DNA of 64,000 nt from NCBI RefSeq assembly GCF_935822925.1, contig NZ_CAKXZS010000011.1:1-64000 (forward strand), read 5' to 3'. Below, one piece after another: positions 56,754 to 64,000 of this stretch (the first letter of the stretch is position 1; the number at the start of each line of letters is the position of its first letter). The notes under the pieces were generated by a model that saw only the letters and a list, made by a program, of their open reading frames with translations, was not told where the DNA came from and did not search any database. This DNA comes from Mesorhizobium ventifaucium (GTDB lineage: Bacteria > Pseudomonadota > Alphaproteobacteria > Rhizobiales > Rhizobiaceae). The translations under genes and the position numbers were made by a program.

Positions 56754-57599
56754 TCAGGCCTTGCCCTTGCCGCCGGTGTCGCGCCGCTTTTCGCCAACCG
56801 CAACAGTCAGCGCCATGGCCAGCGCCATCGTCGCCGACAGCGAGCGGAAGCCGGCGAAATCGGCTTCAGCGACCTCGAACCAGACTTTGGCGAACTGGGC
56901 CAGCGGGGAAAAGGAACTGTCGGTGATCGCTACAATCGGAACGCGTTGCTCCGAGATGACGCGCGCCTCCTCGATGGTCGCCGGCGCATAAGGCGAAAAA
57001 CTGATGGCGATGACGGCATCCCTGGACGAGGCGAAGCTGATCATCTCGGCGTTGAGGCCGGCGGCTGATTCGATCAGCTGGTTGCGGATCTTGAGCTTGC
57101 CCAGCGCATAGGCGATGTAGGAGGCGACCGGATAGGAGCGGCGCTTGGCCAGCACATAGATGGTCTCCGCTTTCGCCAGCAAGGTGATCGCAGCCTCGAA
57201 ATGGTCTTCGTTCAACCTGCCTGAAATATCGTTGAGCGAGGTGCTCGCCGCGGCGACGAAGCCGTCGAAAATCGCCCGGTGACCGGCGCCTTCCTCGGCC
57301 TTGGCGCGCAATGCCGCCAGCCTTTCATCATACGACGAATTGCGCTCGCGCAGGCGCTCGCGAAACACCAGCTGCAGGCTGGTGAAGCCGTCGAAGCCGA
57401 ACTGCTGTGCGAAGCGTATCAAGGTCGAAGGCTGGACGCCGGCGGAGGCGGCGATGCTGGCCGCGGTGCCGAAGGCAATATCGTCGGGATTGTCGAGCGC
57501 ATAGGCGGCGATCTGCGCGATGCGCTTGGGCAGGCTCTGGCGCCGTTCCAGGATCGTTGTACGCAGCGTCTCGAAATTGCGGGGCACCCGTTCGTCCAT
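56754..57599 (-). CDS. iolR: RpiR-family regulator of the inositol genes
   Basis: A 281-residue regulator: N-terminal helix-turn-helix (PKRIAQIAAYALDNPDDIAF, ASIAASAGVQPSTLIRFAQQ) and C-terminal sugar-isomerase (SIS) domain (about 125-265; IYVLAKRRSYPVASYIAYAL, VIAISFSPYAPATIEEAR) that binds a phosphorylated effector. Position directly before iolC and the GGAA-N6-TTCC sites fit IolR, so the symbol is given by context. ATG 57599 is preferred over 57620 (GGCGGAG upstream). It is divergent from the Gfo/Idh gene. Confidence 0.85.
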   Translation of the reverse strand: MDERVPRNFETLRTTILERRQSLPKRIAQIAAYALDNPDDIAFGTAASIAASAGVQPSTLIRFAQQFGFDGFTSLQLVFRERLRERNSSYDERLAALRAKAEEGAGHRAIFDGFVAAASTSLNDISGRLNEDHFEAAITLLAKAETIYVLAKRRSYPVASYIAYALGKLKIRNQLIESAAGLNAEMISFASSRDAVIAISFSPYAPATIEEARVISEQRVPIVAITDSSFSPLAQFAKVWFEVAEADFAGFRSLSATMALAMALTVAVGEKRRDTGGKGKA

Positions 57600-57690
57600 C
57601 GTCGCTCCGCCTAGGTCCATCAGTCGATGCCGTGCGATGCCCCATCATAGCGAGCCTGTGCAAGAAGACCATAAAAAATGAGCCATGCGT

Positions 57691-57711
57691 TCCATTTCTG
57701 GATAAAATGGA
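57691..57711. promoter_or_regulatory. Palindrome in the iolR/dehydrogenase divergent region
   Basis: TCCATTT-N7-AAATGGA, perfect 7-bp arms, between the start of the RpiR gene and the divergent Gfo/Idh gene. It differs from the GGAA-N6-TTCC sites, so it may serve another regulator or be a weaker IolR variant. Confidence 0.5.
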
Positions 57712-57753
57712 CTAATTCATCCACACAACCTTCCTGGCAGCGGAGACAAGGAA

Positions 57754-58863
57754 ATGGTCGGAGTCGGTCTTATCGGCACGGGGTTCATGGGCAAGTGCCA
57801 CGCCATCGCCTGGAACGCGGTCGGCACCGTCTTTCCGGATGTGGCCAAGCCTAGGCTGGTCCATCTCGGCGAGGTCAGTGACGACCTTGCCAAGCGCCGG
57901 GCGACCGAGTTCGGCTTCGCCAAGGGCTCCGGCGACTGGCGCGCCGTTGTCGACGACCCGGACGTCGATATCGTCTCGCTGACCACGCCGAACCAGCTCC
58001 ACCCGGAGATGGCCATCGCCATCCTCGAAGCCGGCAAGCATCTGTGGTGCGAAAAACCGATGGCGCCGAGCTTTGCCGAGGCGCAAGCCATGGCGGCCGC
58101 GGCGCAAAAATCCGGCAAGGTGGCCGCGCTCGGCTACAACTACATCCAGAATCCGGCGATCCGCCATATCGGCGCGCTGCTCGACGAGAAGATCATCGGT
58201 GAAGTCAACCATCTGCGCATCGAGATGGACGAGGATTTCATGGCCGACCCGGAGGCGCTGTTCTTCTGGAAACACGAGGCGGCGTCCGGTTACGGCGCGC
58301 TCGACGATTTCGCCGTGCATCCGCTGTCGCTGGTCTCGGTGCTGTTCGGCCGCGTCGCCCGCGTCATGTGCGACATGGCAAAACCCTATGCCGATCGCCG
58401 CGTCGCATCAGGCGGGCGTCGCGCGGTCGAGACCTACGACATCGCCAGCGTGCTGATGCATCTCGAAAACGGCATTGCCGGCACACTGCTGGTCAACCGT
58501 TCGGCTTGGGGCCGCAAGGGCCGGATCGCCATTCAGATCTTCGGCTCGAAGGGCTCGATCCTGTACGACCAGGAGCGGATGAACGAGTTCCAGCTTTACC
58601 TGACAACCGACCGCCCGACCGAGCAAGGCTATCGCTCCATCCTCGTGGCGCCGCACCACAAGCCCTACGACGCCTTCCTGCCGGCACCCGGCCACGGTCT
58701 CGGCTTCAACGACCTCAAGATCATCGAATGCCGTGAGCTTTTGACGCGGTTGGCCGGCAAGCCGGCGCGGATCATCGATTTCGACGAAGGCCTCGAAATC
58801 GAGCGCACCGTGCATGCCATGGCGCGCTCGTTCGACGAACAGCGCTGGGTGGCGGTGCGATAA
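57754..58863 (+). CDS. Gfo/Idh/MocA-family dehydrogenase
   Basis: A 369-residue NAD(P)-dependent sugar or polyol dehydrogenase. NAD motif GVGLIGTGFMGKCHA at the N-terminus, then LTTPNQLHPEMAIAILEAGK and the EKP motif in LWCEKPMAPS; the C-terminal domain carries DDFAVHPLSLVSVLFG. It is divergent from iolR, which suggests control by the same inositol signal. It is more distant from IolG than the gene at 61434, so it may act on another inositol isomer or on a sugar acid; substrate unknown. Confidence 0.86.
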   Translation: MVGVGLIGTGFMGKCHAIAWNAVGTVFPDVAKPRLVHLGEVSDDLAKRRATEFGFAKGSGDWRAVVDDPDVDIVSLTTPNQLHPEMAIAILEAGKHLWCEKPMAPSFAEAQAMAAAAQKSGKVAALGYNYIQNPAIRHIGALLDEKIIGEVNHLRIEMDEDFMADPEALFFWKHEAASGYGALDDFAVHPLSLVSVLFGRVARVMCDMAKPYADRRVASGGRRAVETYDIASVLMHLENGIAGTLLVNRSAWGRKGRIAIQIFGSKGSILYDQERMNEFQLYLTTDRPTEQGYRSILVAPHHKPYDAFLPAPGHGLGFNDLKIIECRELLTRLAGKPARIIDFDEGLEIERTVHAMARSFDEQRWVAVR

Positions 58864-59044
58864 CGACGTACCCTCCGCAGTTCGAGCTTCCACACGTCAT
58901 CCCTGCAAGGGCAGGGGGAGAACTTGTGTTGACGAGCCAGTTGTCGATATTGACGCTGAGGGGGCGGCGCCGGCCTTTCAAAGCCAAAAGCAATGTAGCA
59001 ACCGCCGCAAAATTCCTGACTTCCAGCCAACGGCGCCAACCGCA

Positions 59045-60136
59045 TCAGGCGGCTCCCGGACGGCTGGCCATCAGGGCGCGTCGCGCCGACCGGCGCCGCT
59101 CGACGGCGTCGGCAAGGCCGTGCAGCACCGTCTCGGTGGTTGTCCAGTCGATGCAGCCATCGGTGATGCTCTGGCCATAGACGAGCGGCTTGCCAGGCAT
59201 GACCTCCTGCCGGCCGGCGACGAGGTTGCTCTCGATCATGACGCCGATGATGCGTTCGTCGCCTGCCGCGACCTGGCCCGCGACGTCGGCCGCCACCATC
59301 GGCTGGTTCTCCGGCTTCTTGTTGCTGTTGGCGTGGCTGACGTCGATCATCAGCCGTGGTGCTACGCTGATCCGGCCGAGTTCCGCGCAGGCGGCAGCTA
59401 TGCTCGTTGCGTCATAGTTCGGCACGATGCCGCCGCGCAGGATGACGTGGCAGTCCTCGTTACCGGTGGTCGTCGCGATAGCGCTGCGCCCGCCCTTCGT
59501 CACCGCCATGAAATGATGTGGCTGGGCGGCGGATTTCACCGCTTCGGCGGCGATCCGCAAATTGCCGTCGGTGCCGTTCTTGAAGCCGACCGGGCAGGAC
59601 AAGCCGGATGCGAGTTCGCGATGGATCTGGCTCTCTGTCGTGCGCGCGCCGATCGCGCCCCAGGCGACGAGGTCGGCAATGTATTGCGGGGTGGCCATGT
59701 CGAGGAATTCCGTCGCTGCCGGAAGGCCAAGATTGTTGACTGCGGAGAGCACGTTGCGGGCCATCCGCAAGCCCTTGTCGATGTTGAAGCTGCCGTCCAG
59801 GTCGGGATCGTTGATCAGGCCCTTCCATCCAACCGTCGTGCGCGGTTTCTCGAAATACACGCGCATCACGATCTCCAGCCGGTCCGACAGGCTCTCGCGC
59901 AACGCGACTAGCCGGCTGGCATAGTCGACGGCAGCGATCGGGTCGTGGATCGAACAGGGGCCGACGACGACGACCAGCCGATCGTCGGCGCCGGTCAGCA
60001 CGGCGTGGATAGCGTTGCGTGACGCGGCAACGGCGCGCGTCGCCGTCAGCGTGCGCGGTATCTCCCGCATCACGTCGTCCGGCGCACTCAGCTCTCGGAT
60101 TTCCTTGACCCGAAGATCATCTGTGGTGGTCAACAC
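59045..60136 (-). CDS. 3-deoxy-7-phosphoheptulonate synthase, class I
   Basis: A 363-residue DAHP synthase (AroF/G/H type) catalysing the first step of the shikimate pathway. Motifs: VVVGPCSIHDP, EKPRTTVGWKGLINDPD, IGARTTESQIHRE, FKNGTDG and DVSHANSNKKPE with the metal ligands. Rhizobia normally rely on a class II enzyme, so this E. coli-like class I form is probably an extra, feedback-regulated copy. The GTG start at 60136 follows AGGAGCAG. An aromatic leader peptide and terminator precede it, so attenuation is predicted. Confidence 0.92.
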   Translation of the reverse strand: MLTTTDDLRVKEIRELSAPDDVMREIPRTLTATRAVAASRNAIHAVLTGADDRLVVVVGPCSIHDPIAAVDYASRLVALRESLSDRLEIVMRVYFEKPRTTVGWKGLINDPDLDGSFNIDKGLRMARNVLSAVNNLGLPAATEFLDMATPQYIADLVAWGAIGARTTESQIHRELASGLSCPVGFKNGTDGNLRIAAEAVKSAAQPHHFMAVTKGGRSAIATTTGNEDCHVILRGGIVPNYDATSIAAACAELGRISVAPRLMIDVSHANSNKKPENQPMVAADVAGQVAAGDERIIGVMIESNLVAGRQEVMPGKPLVYGQSITDGCIDWTTTETVLHGLADAVERRRSARRALMASRPGAA

Positions 60137-60170
60137 GGCTTTCTGCTCCTGATTGGGAGATCTGCCGGCT

Positions 60171-60201
60171 AAAACAAAAAAAGCCGCCAGATCTGGCGGC
60201 T
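60171..60201 (-). terminator. Attenuator terminator before the DAHP synthase gene
   Basis: On the minus strand AGCCGCCAGA (60201-60192) is followed directly by its complement TCTGGCGGCT (60191-60182) and then a T-rich tract TTTTTTGTTTT: an intrinsic terminator in the leader. Its 5' arm can instead pair with CTGGCGGC inside the leader ORF (60255-60248), which gives the alternative antiterminator fold. Confidence 0.85.
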
Positions 60202-60225
60202 GTTCGGATGTTGTTGCTGCAATCT

Positions 60226-60303
60226 TCAGATCGAGCGCAATCCTCCCGCCGCCAGCGAGCTGCCGTAGCTAAAGTACCAGAACGAGGCGGTCAGGTGGAT
60301 CAT
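60226..60303 (-). CDS. Aromatic leader peptide of the DAHP synthase attenuator
   Basis: A 25-residue ORF starting ATG 60303. Residues 8-13 read FWYFSY: five of six are aromatic and all three aromatic amino acids occur. Codons 17-19 contain the CTGGCGGC that can pair with the terminator arm, so a ribosome stalled at the aromatic codons would expose it and prevent termination. The predicted transcription start falls on the A of the ATG, i.e. a leaderless message as known for rhizobial trpL. Confidence 0.82.
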   Translation of the reverse strand: MIHLTASFWYFSYGSSLAAGGLRSI

Positions 60304-60338
60304 GCCAGCCCTATAGCCGAAGCCACGGCGCTTGTCAC
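60304..60338 (-). promoter_or_regulatory. Promoter of the leader/DAHP synthase transcript
   Basis: On the minus strand GTGACA (60338-60333) and TATAGG (60315-60310) are separated by 17 bp, a good sigma-70-type promoter. The expected start is about 60303, the first base of the leader ORF. Confidence 0.65.
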
Positions 60339-60397
60339 GCGTCCGATGAGGAGGAGGTCTACTCGAGCCCATTCGCGATTGGCTGAAGCCTCTCGAA

Positions 60398-60584
60398 CTT
60401 CGTCATCCTAGTGCGAAGGAAGAGCGAAGCTCCGTCGCGAAGACCCTGGGATCCATTCCGTGATCCTAGCCGAAGAGCGCAGCGGAGCAGAATTCTTCAC
60501 CGCGGCAACGCCTAGAAGTCGCGGCATGGATCTCGGGTCTGCGCCGCGTCGCTACGCTCCTTGCTCTGCCCGTGGATGACGAAG
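60398..60584. repeat. 187-bp element with 11-bp terminal inverted repeats
   Basis: CTTCGTCATCC (60398-60408) and GGATGACGAAG (60574-60584) are exact inverted copies bounding a GC-rich, partly self-complementary stretch without a gene. It looks like a small mobile or palindromic intergenic element of rhizobia, inserted between the SDR gene and the attenuator. Confidence 0.6.
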
Positions 60585-60615
60585 CGATGGGGCGGTTCCG
60601 CTAGACTCGCCGGCG

Positions 60616-61410
60616 TTACTCCGGCGACGCTCCGGCAACGTTCTGGTCGTAATCGACCAGTGACCCGGTCATGACGCCCGACTGTGGGCTCAGCATATAG
60701 CTGATCAGTCGGGCAAGCTGGTCCGGCTTCACCAATTGGCCCATCGGCTGCGCGGCCTCGGCCTTTTCCAGCCAGTCGTCCGGCGCGTCGTGCCATTTCT
60801 TCTGCACGATCTCCTCGCCCTCGGTGTCCATCCAGCCGGGCAGCACCGCGTTGCAGCGGATGCGATTGCTGCGGTAGGCATTGGCGACATTCTTGGTCAG
60901 CGTCGCCAGTGCGCCCTTGCTCGACGAATAGGGCGCCAGGAACGACTGGCCGCAATGCGCCGACATCGACAGCACATTGACGATCGAGCCGGGCGCCTTG
61001 CGGTCGAGCAGGTGTGCCACCACACCCTGCATCAGGAAAAAGGGGCCGCGCACATTGGTCTGGAAGATCTGGTCGAATGTTTCCTCGGAGGTCTCGACCA
61101 GTGAGCCGCGGGCCGAGGTGGCGGCGGCGTTGACCAGCGCGTTGATCGAGCCGAAACGAGCGATCGCCGTTTCGACGACCCGCTTGCAGTCGGCCACCAC
61201 TGAGACGTCGGCGCTGATGAACATGGCGTCGACGCCGTCTTTCGCAAGTGCGGCGACCGCCTTGTCGCCCTTCTCCCTGGAGCGGCCGACCAGCGCCAGT
61301 GCGCGGCAGCCCTCGTCGGCGAGCGCTTCGGCGACGGCGAAGCCGATGCCTTGCGCGCCGCCGGTGACGATGGCGCGTGTTTCTGAATTGCGACCGGCGG
61401 AACCGTTCAT
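60616..61410 (-). CDS. Short-chain dehydrogenase/reductase of the polyol operon
   Basis: A 264-residue SDR. TGGAQGIG cofactor motif near residue 16, VNAAATSARG in place of NNAG, serine in VLSMSAHCG and catalytic YSSSK. It probably oxidises a polyol or sugar; it is transcribed with iolG (24 bp apart) and the second CUT2 transporter. AGGAG precedes ATG 61410. Confidence 0.87.
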   Translation of the reverse strand: MNGSAGRNSETRAIVTGGAQGIGFAVAEALADEGCRALALVGRSREKGDKAVAALAKDGVDAMFISADVSVVADCKRVVETAIARFGSINALVNAAATSARGSLVETSEETFDQIFQTNVRGPFFLMQGVVAHLLDRKAPGSIVNVLSMSAHCGQSFLAPYSSSKGALATLTKNVANAYRSNRIRCNAVLPGWMDTEGEEIVQKKWHDAPDDWLEKAEAAQPMGQLVKPDQLARLISYMLSPQSGVMTGSLVDYDQNVAGASPE

Positions 61411-61433
61411 CCCCTTGCTCCTGTGCTTGATGG

Positions 61434-62435
61434 TCAGACTGTCTTGTCGAGGCGGACGGTCTTGCCTTCCCTGGCCGATTTCAGCGCCGCGTCCGCCAGC
61501 CTCAGCGCGACGAGCCCGTCCTTGCCGCTCGGCGCCGCCTTCTTGCCTGACGTCGCCGCCGCGATGAAGGCGGCGATCTCGTTGGCGTAGGCGTCGAGAT
61601 AGCGGGTCATGAAGAAGTCGTGCAGCGGCGGGCGCGTATAGCCCTTCTCATTGGCCAGTTCGATCGACACCGGCCGCTGGTTCTCGGCCGCAACCATGCC
61701 TTTCGAGCCATGCACCTCAATCCGCTGGTCATAGCCATAAGTGGCGCGCCGCGAATTGGAGATGATGCACTGCTTGCCGGAGGCGGTTTCGAGGATGACG
61801 CTGACGCTGTCGAAATCGCCGGCCTCGCCGATTTGTCTGTCGACCAGCACCGAGGCATGGGCGCTGACCGCCACCGGCTCCTCGCCGAGCAGAAAGCGCG
61901 CCATGTCGAAATCATGGATGGTCATGTCGCGGAAGATACCGCCCGAGCGGCCGATATAGTCGAGCGGCGGCGGGCCGGGATCGCGCGACGTGATGGTCAC
62001 CATCTCGACGGTGCCGATGGCGCCGTCGTCGATCGCCTTGCGCACGGCGGCGAAATGCGGATCGAAGCGGCGGTTGAAGCCGACCATCAAAGTGGCGCCG
62101 GCCTTATCGACCACGGCCAGGCATTCTTCCACTCTGCCGGCGTCGAGGTCGATCGGCTTCTCGCAGAAGATCGCCTTGCCGGCCTTGGCGAACCGCTCGA
62201 TCAGATCGGCATGGGTGTCGGTCGGCGTGCAGATGATGACCGCATCAATATCCCCGGCTTTTTCGATGGCCTCTATAGTGCGTACTTCCGCGCCATAGGC
62301 CGACGCCAGCTCCGTCGCCGCCTTCTCGAAGGCATCGGCAACTGCGACCAGCCTGGCCTGCGGATTGGAACCGACGGCACGGGCGTGGACCTTGCCGATG
62401 CGGCCGGCACCGAGAAGAGCGAAGCGGAGAGACAT
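61434..62435 (-). CDS. iolG: Inositol 2-dehydrogenase
   Basis: A 333-residue Gfo/Idh/MocA enzyme oxidising myo-inositol to scyllo-inosose with NAD. N-terminal LLGAGRIGKVHARAV, the EKP motif in IFCEKPIDLD, and the active-site stretch GIFRDMTIHDFDMARFLL with Asp/His as in IolG. Length matches. AAGGAAAT precedes ATG 62435. It begins 120 bp after the transporter ATPase gene and supplies the first step for IolE/IolD/IolB/IolC. Confidence 0.9.
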   Translation of the reverse strand: MSLRFALLGAGRIGKVHARAVGSNPQARLVAVADAFEKAATELASAYGAEVRTIEAIEKAGDIDAVIICTPTDTHADLIERFAKAGKAIFCEKPIDLDAGRVEECLAVVDKAGATLMVGFNRRFDPHFAAVRKAIDDGAIGTVEMVTITSRDPGPPPLDYIGRSGGIFRDMTIHDFDMARFLLGEEPVAVSAHASVLVDRQIGEAGDFDSVSVILETASGKQCIISNSRRATYGYDQRIEVHGSKGMVAAENQRPVSIELANEKGYTRPPLHDFFMTRYLDAYANEIAAFIAAATSGKKAAPSGKDGLVALRLADAALKSAREGKTVRLDKTV

Positions 62436-62555
62436 GGGATTTCCTTTGAGGATTGTTCGAAATGGAAGTGCGTCTTTACTGCACCGTTCAGGGCAAGGCG
62501 CAGTGGATTTTCCTGCTCGGCGACGGGCCGATGACCCGCCGCGCCGGCATTCGCC

Positions 62556-63323
62556 TTAGGCCGCGAGTTCTGCCTCCCCGGTCTTGGCGCCGGTGATGTA
62601 TGAGACGACGTCGTTGCCGTCGGTGTCCTGCTTGCGCAGATTGGCAACGATTTTGCCGCGGCGGAAGACGACGATGCGATCGCAAAGGTCGAACACCTGG
62701 CGCATGTTGTGACTGATCAGGATCAGCGGCTCGCCATTGGCCTTCAGCGTGCGGATGATGTTTTCAACCTGCATCGTCTCCTGCACACCAAGTGCTGCCG
62801 TCGGCTCGTCCATGATGATGAGCTTGGACGCGAAGGTCGCGGTTCTGGCGATTGCCACGCACTGGCGCTGGCCGCCAGACATGTGGCGGATGGTGTTGGA
62901 AAGGTTGGGAATCTTGACCGCCGTGCGGATCAGCGCTGCCTCGGTTGCCTTGCGCATGAACTTGCGATCGAGGATCGAGAAAGGTCCGAGATTGAAAAGC
63001 ACCTTTTCGCGGCCGAGAAACAGGTTCGACGGTACGTCGAGATCGTCGGCGAGCGCCAGGTTCTGGAACACCGTTTCGATGCCCGCCTCGCGCGCCGCGA
63101 TCGGGCCGGCGAAGTTCACTTCCTTGCCATCGAACCAGACCTTGCCGCTGGTCCGCTGCTCGACGGCCGTGATCTGGCGCACGAAGGTCGATTTGCCGGC
63201 GCCGTTGTCACCCATGATGGCGACATGCTCGCCCTTGCGCAGTTCGAAGTTCGCGCCTTCGAGCGCATGCACGCCGCCATAGTATTTGGTCAGGTTTTCG
63301 GTCTTCAGGACGATGTCTGACAT
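62556..63323 (-). CDS. Second CUT2 sugar ABC transporter, single-domain ATP-binding protein
   Basis: A 255-residue ATPase with one ABC domain: Walker A GDNGAGKST, Q-loop VFQNLALADDL, signature MSGGQRQ, Walker B LIIMDEPTAALG. Only one domain is present, as in FrcA of Sinorhizobium, whereas the transporter at 44016 has the usual double ATPase. ATG 63323 lies 2 bp after the permease stop; the long frame upstream is a shadow. Confidence 0.9.
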   Translation of the reverse strand: MSDIVLKTENLTKYYGGVHALEGANFELRKGEHVAIMGDNGAGKSTFVRQITAVEQRTSGKVWFDGKEVNFAGPIAAREAGIETVFQNLALADDLDVPSNLFLGREKVLFNLGPFSILDRKFMRKATEAALIRTAVKIPNLSNTIRHMSGGQRQCVAIARTATFASKLIIMDEPTAALGVQETMQVENIIRTLKANGEPLILISHNMRQVFDLCDRIVVFRRGKIVANLRKQDTDGNDVVSYITGAKTGEAELAA

Positions 63324-63325
63324 GA

Positions 63326-64000
63326 TCAAGCCCTCATTGCCCGCAGGCGCTGGCGCCACTGGTCGAGAACGACTGCGCCTATGATGATCACGCCCTTGAC
63401 CATCTCCTGGTAGTAGGCGTCGAGGCGCAGGAAGGTGAAGCCGGAGATGATGACGCCGAAGATCAGCGCACCGATCACCGTTCCGATGATCGAGCCGCGG
63501 CCGCCCGACAGCGAGACGCCGCCGATGACCGCCATGGCGATCGCGTCCAATTCGTACATCACGCCCATGCCGGCCTGAGCGGTGAGGTTCTTGGAGCTCA
63601 GCACCACGGCGGCGAGCGAGGCGAGGATGCCGGCAATGACGAAGACGAGGATCTTGTGGTTCTGGACATTTATGCCGGACATGCGGGCGGCGTCCTCGTT
63701 GGAGCCGATGGCATAACAGTGCTTCCCGTACCTGGTGTATGACAGGATCAGCTGGAACAGAATCGCCAGCGATATGAAGATGATGACAGGCATCAGCCCC
63801 TTGCCGATGGCGGCGAAACTTTCGGTGGGAAACGAGATCGGCTGCCCCTTGGACCACCATTTGGCGACGCCGCGCGCGGTGACCATCATGCCGAGCGTGG
63901 CGATGAACGGCGGAATGCGGGAGTAGGCGACCAGCGTGCCGTTGATCAGGCCCGCCAGCAGGCCGCAGCCGATCGCGACGATCACCGGCACGATCACCGG
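63326..64000 (-). CDS. Second CUT2 sugar ABC transporter, permease (partial)
   Basis: The C-terminal 224 residues of an RbsC/FrcC-type permease; the N-terminus lies beyond the window end. Visible: GCGLLAGLINGTLVAYSRIP, YAIGSNEDAARMSGI and MAVIGGVSLSGGRGSIIG, the usual CUT2 permease motifs. A binding-protein gene is expected further upstream. Co-transcribed with the ATPase, iolG and the SDR. Confidence 0.9.
   Translation of the reverse strand, partial: PVIVPVIVAIGCGLLAGLINGTLVAYSRIPPFIATLGMMVTARGVAKWWSKGQPISFPTESFAAIGKGLMPVIIFISLAILFQLILSYTRYGKHCYAIGSNEDAARMSGINVQNHKILVFVIAGILASLAAVVLSSKNLTAQAGMGVMYELDAIAMAVIGGVSLSGGRGSIIGTVIGALIFGVIISGFTFLRLDAYYQEMVKGVIIIGAVVLDQWRQRLRAMRA

Overview
The window reads as chromosome or megaplasmid DNA of an alphaproteobacterium of the order Rhizobiales, most likely a Mesorhizobium-type organism. 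This rests on GC-rich coding with strong codon bias, a fused SecDF, the order iolC-iolD-iolE-small membrane protein-iolB with an RpiR-type regulator, DUF1127 proteins, Tat-exported aldehyde oxidase genes and hairpin-rich intergenic repeats typical of rhizobia. The species assignment is inference; no database was searched.

Region 1 (1-2.4 kb) holds the wreck of a cyclase/TPR signalling gene. Region 2 (2.4-17.9 kb) is a sulfur-acquisition block: a taurine/sulfonate-type transporter (tauABC-like), a small-ORF/flavoprotein unit, a complete ssuADCB operon that continues into a Tat-exported vanadium-haloperoxidase-like protein, a frameshifted rhodanese and an FMN reductase, and then a metQNI-type transporter. 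Three copies of one 17-bp LysR-type palindrome (TCTAY-N7-STAGA) lie in front of the first three units. Region 3 (18-28.8 kb) has a MocR regulator, a broken DUF1127 gene, an O-methyltransferase, a LysR regulator divergent from paoABC plus a cupin, and a textbook SoxR box driving an SDR and a divergent QueA-like protein. Region 4 (28.8-43.6 kb) is a mixed accessory stretch: broken oxidoreductases, small regulators, an intact adenylate cyclase-TPR protein, a winged-helix-TPR relative, an ArsR/SRPBCC pair with tandem operators, and the housekeeping secDF gene. Region 5 (44-64 kb) is carbohydrate metabolism: a CUT2 sugar ABC transporter, three phosphonate-linked genes (phnN, phnM, DUF1045), the inositol operon iolC-D-E-x-B with its RpiR regulator, a Gfo/Idh dehydrogenase, a class I DAHP synthase behind an aromatic leader-peptide attenuator, an SDR, iolG and a second CUT2 transporter cut by the window end.

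Working together: the sulfonate block imports organosulfonates, cleaves them with SsuD and FMNH2 and moves the sulfur on; the iol block imports and degrades inositol to the level of the IolC/IolD/IolE/IolB/IolG steps. The most notable items are the aromatic attenuator before the DAHP synthase, the haloperoxidase-like protein lacking its acid-base histidine inside a sulfonate operon, the SoxR-controlled SDR/QueA-like pair, and the shared sulfonate palindrome. Several genes (cyclase, rhodanese, DUF1127, MDR oxidoreductase) carry frameshifts, so either decay or base-calling error should be kept in mind.
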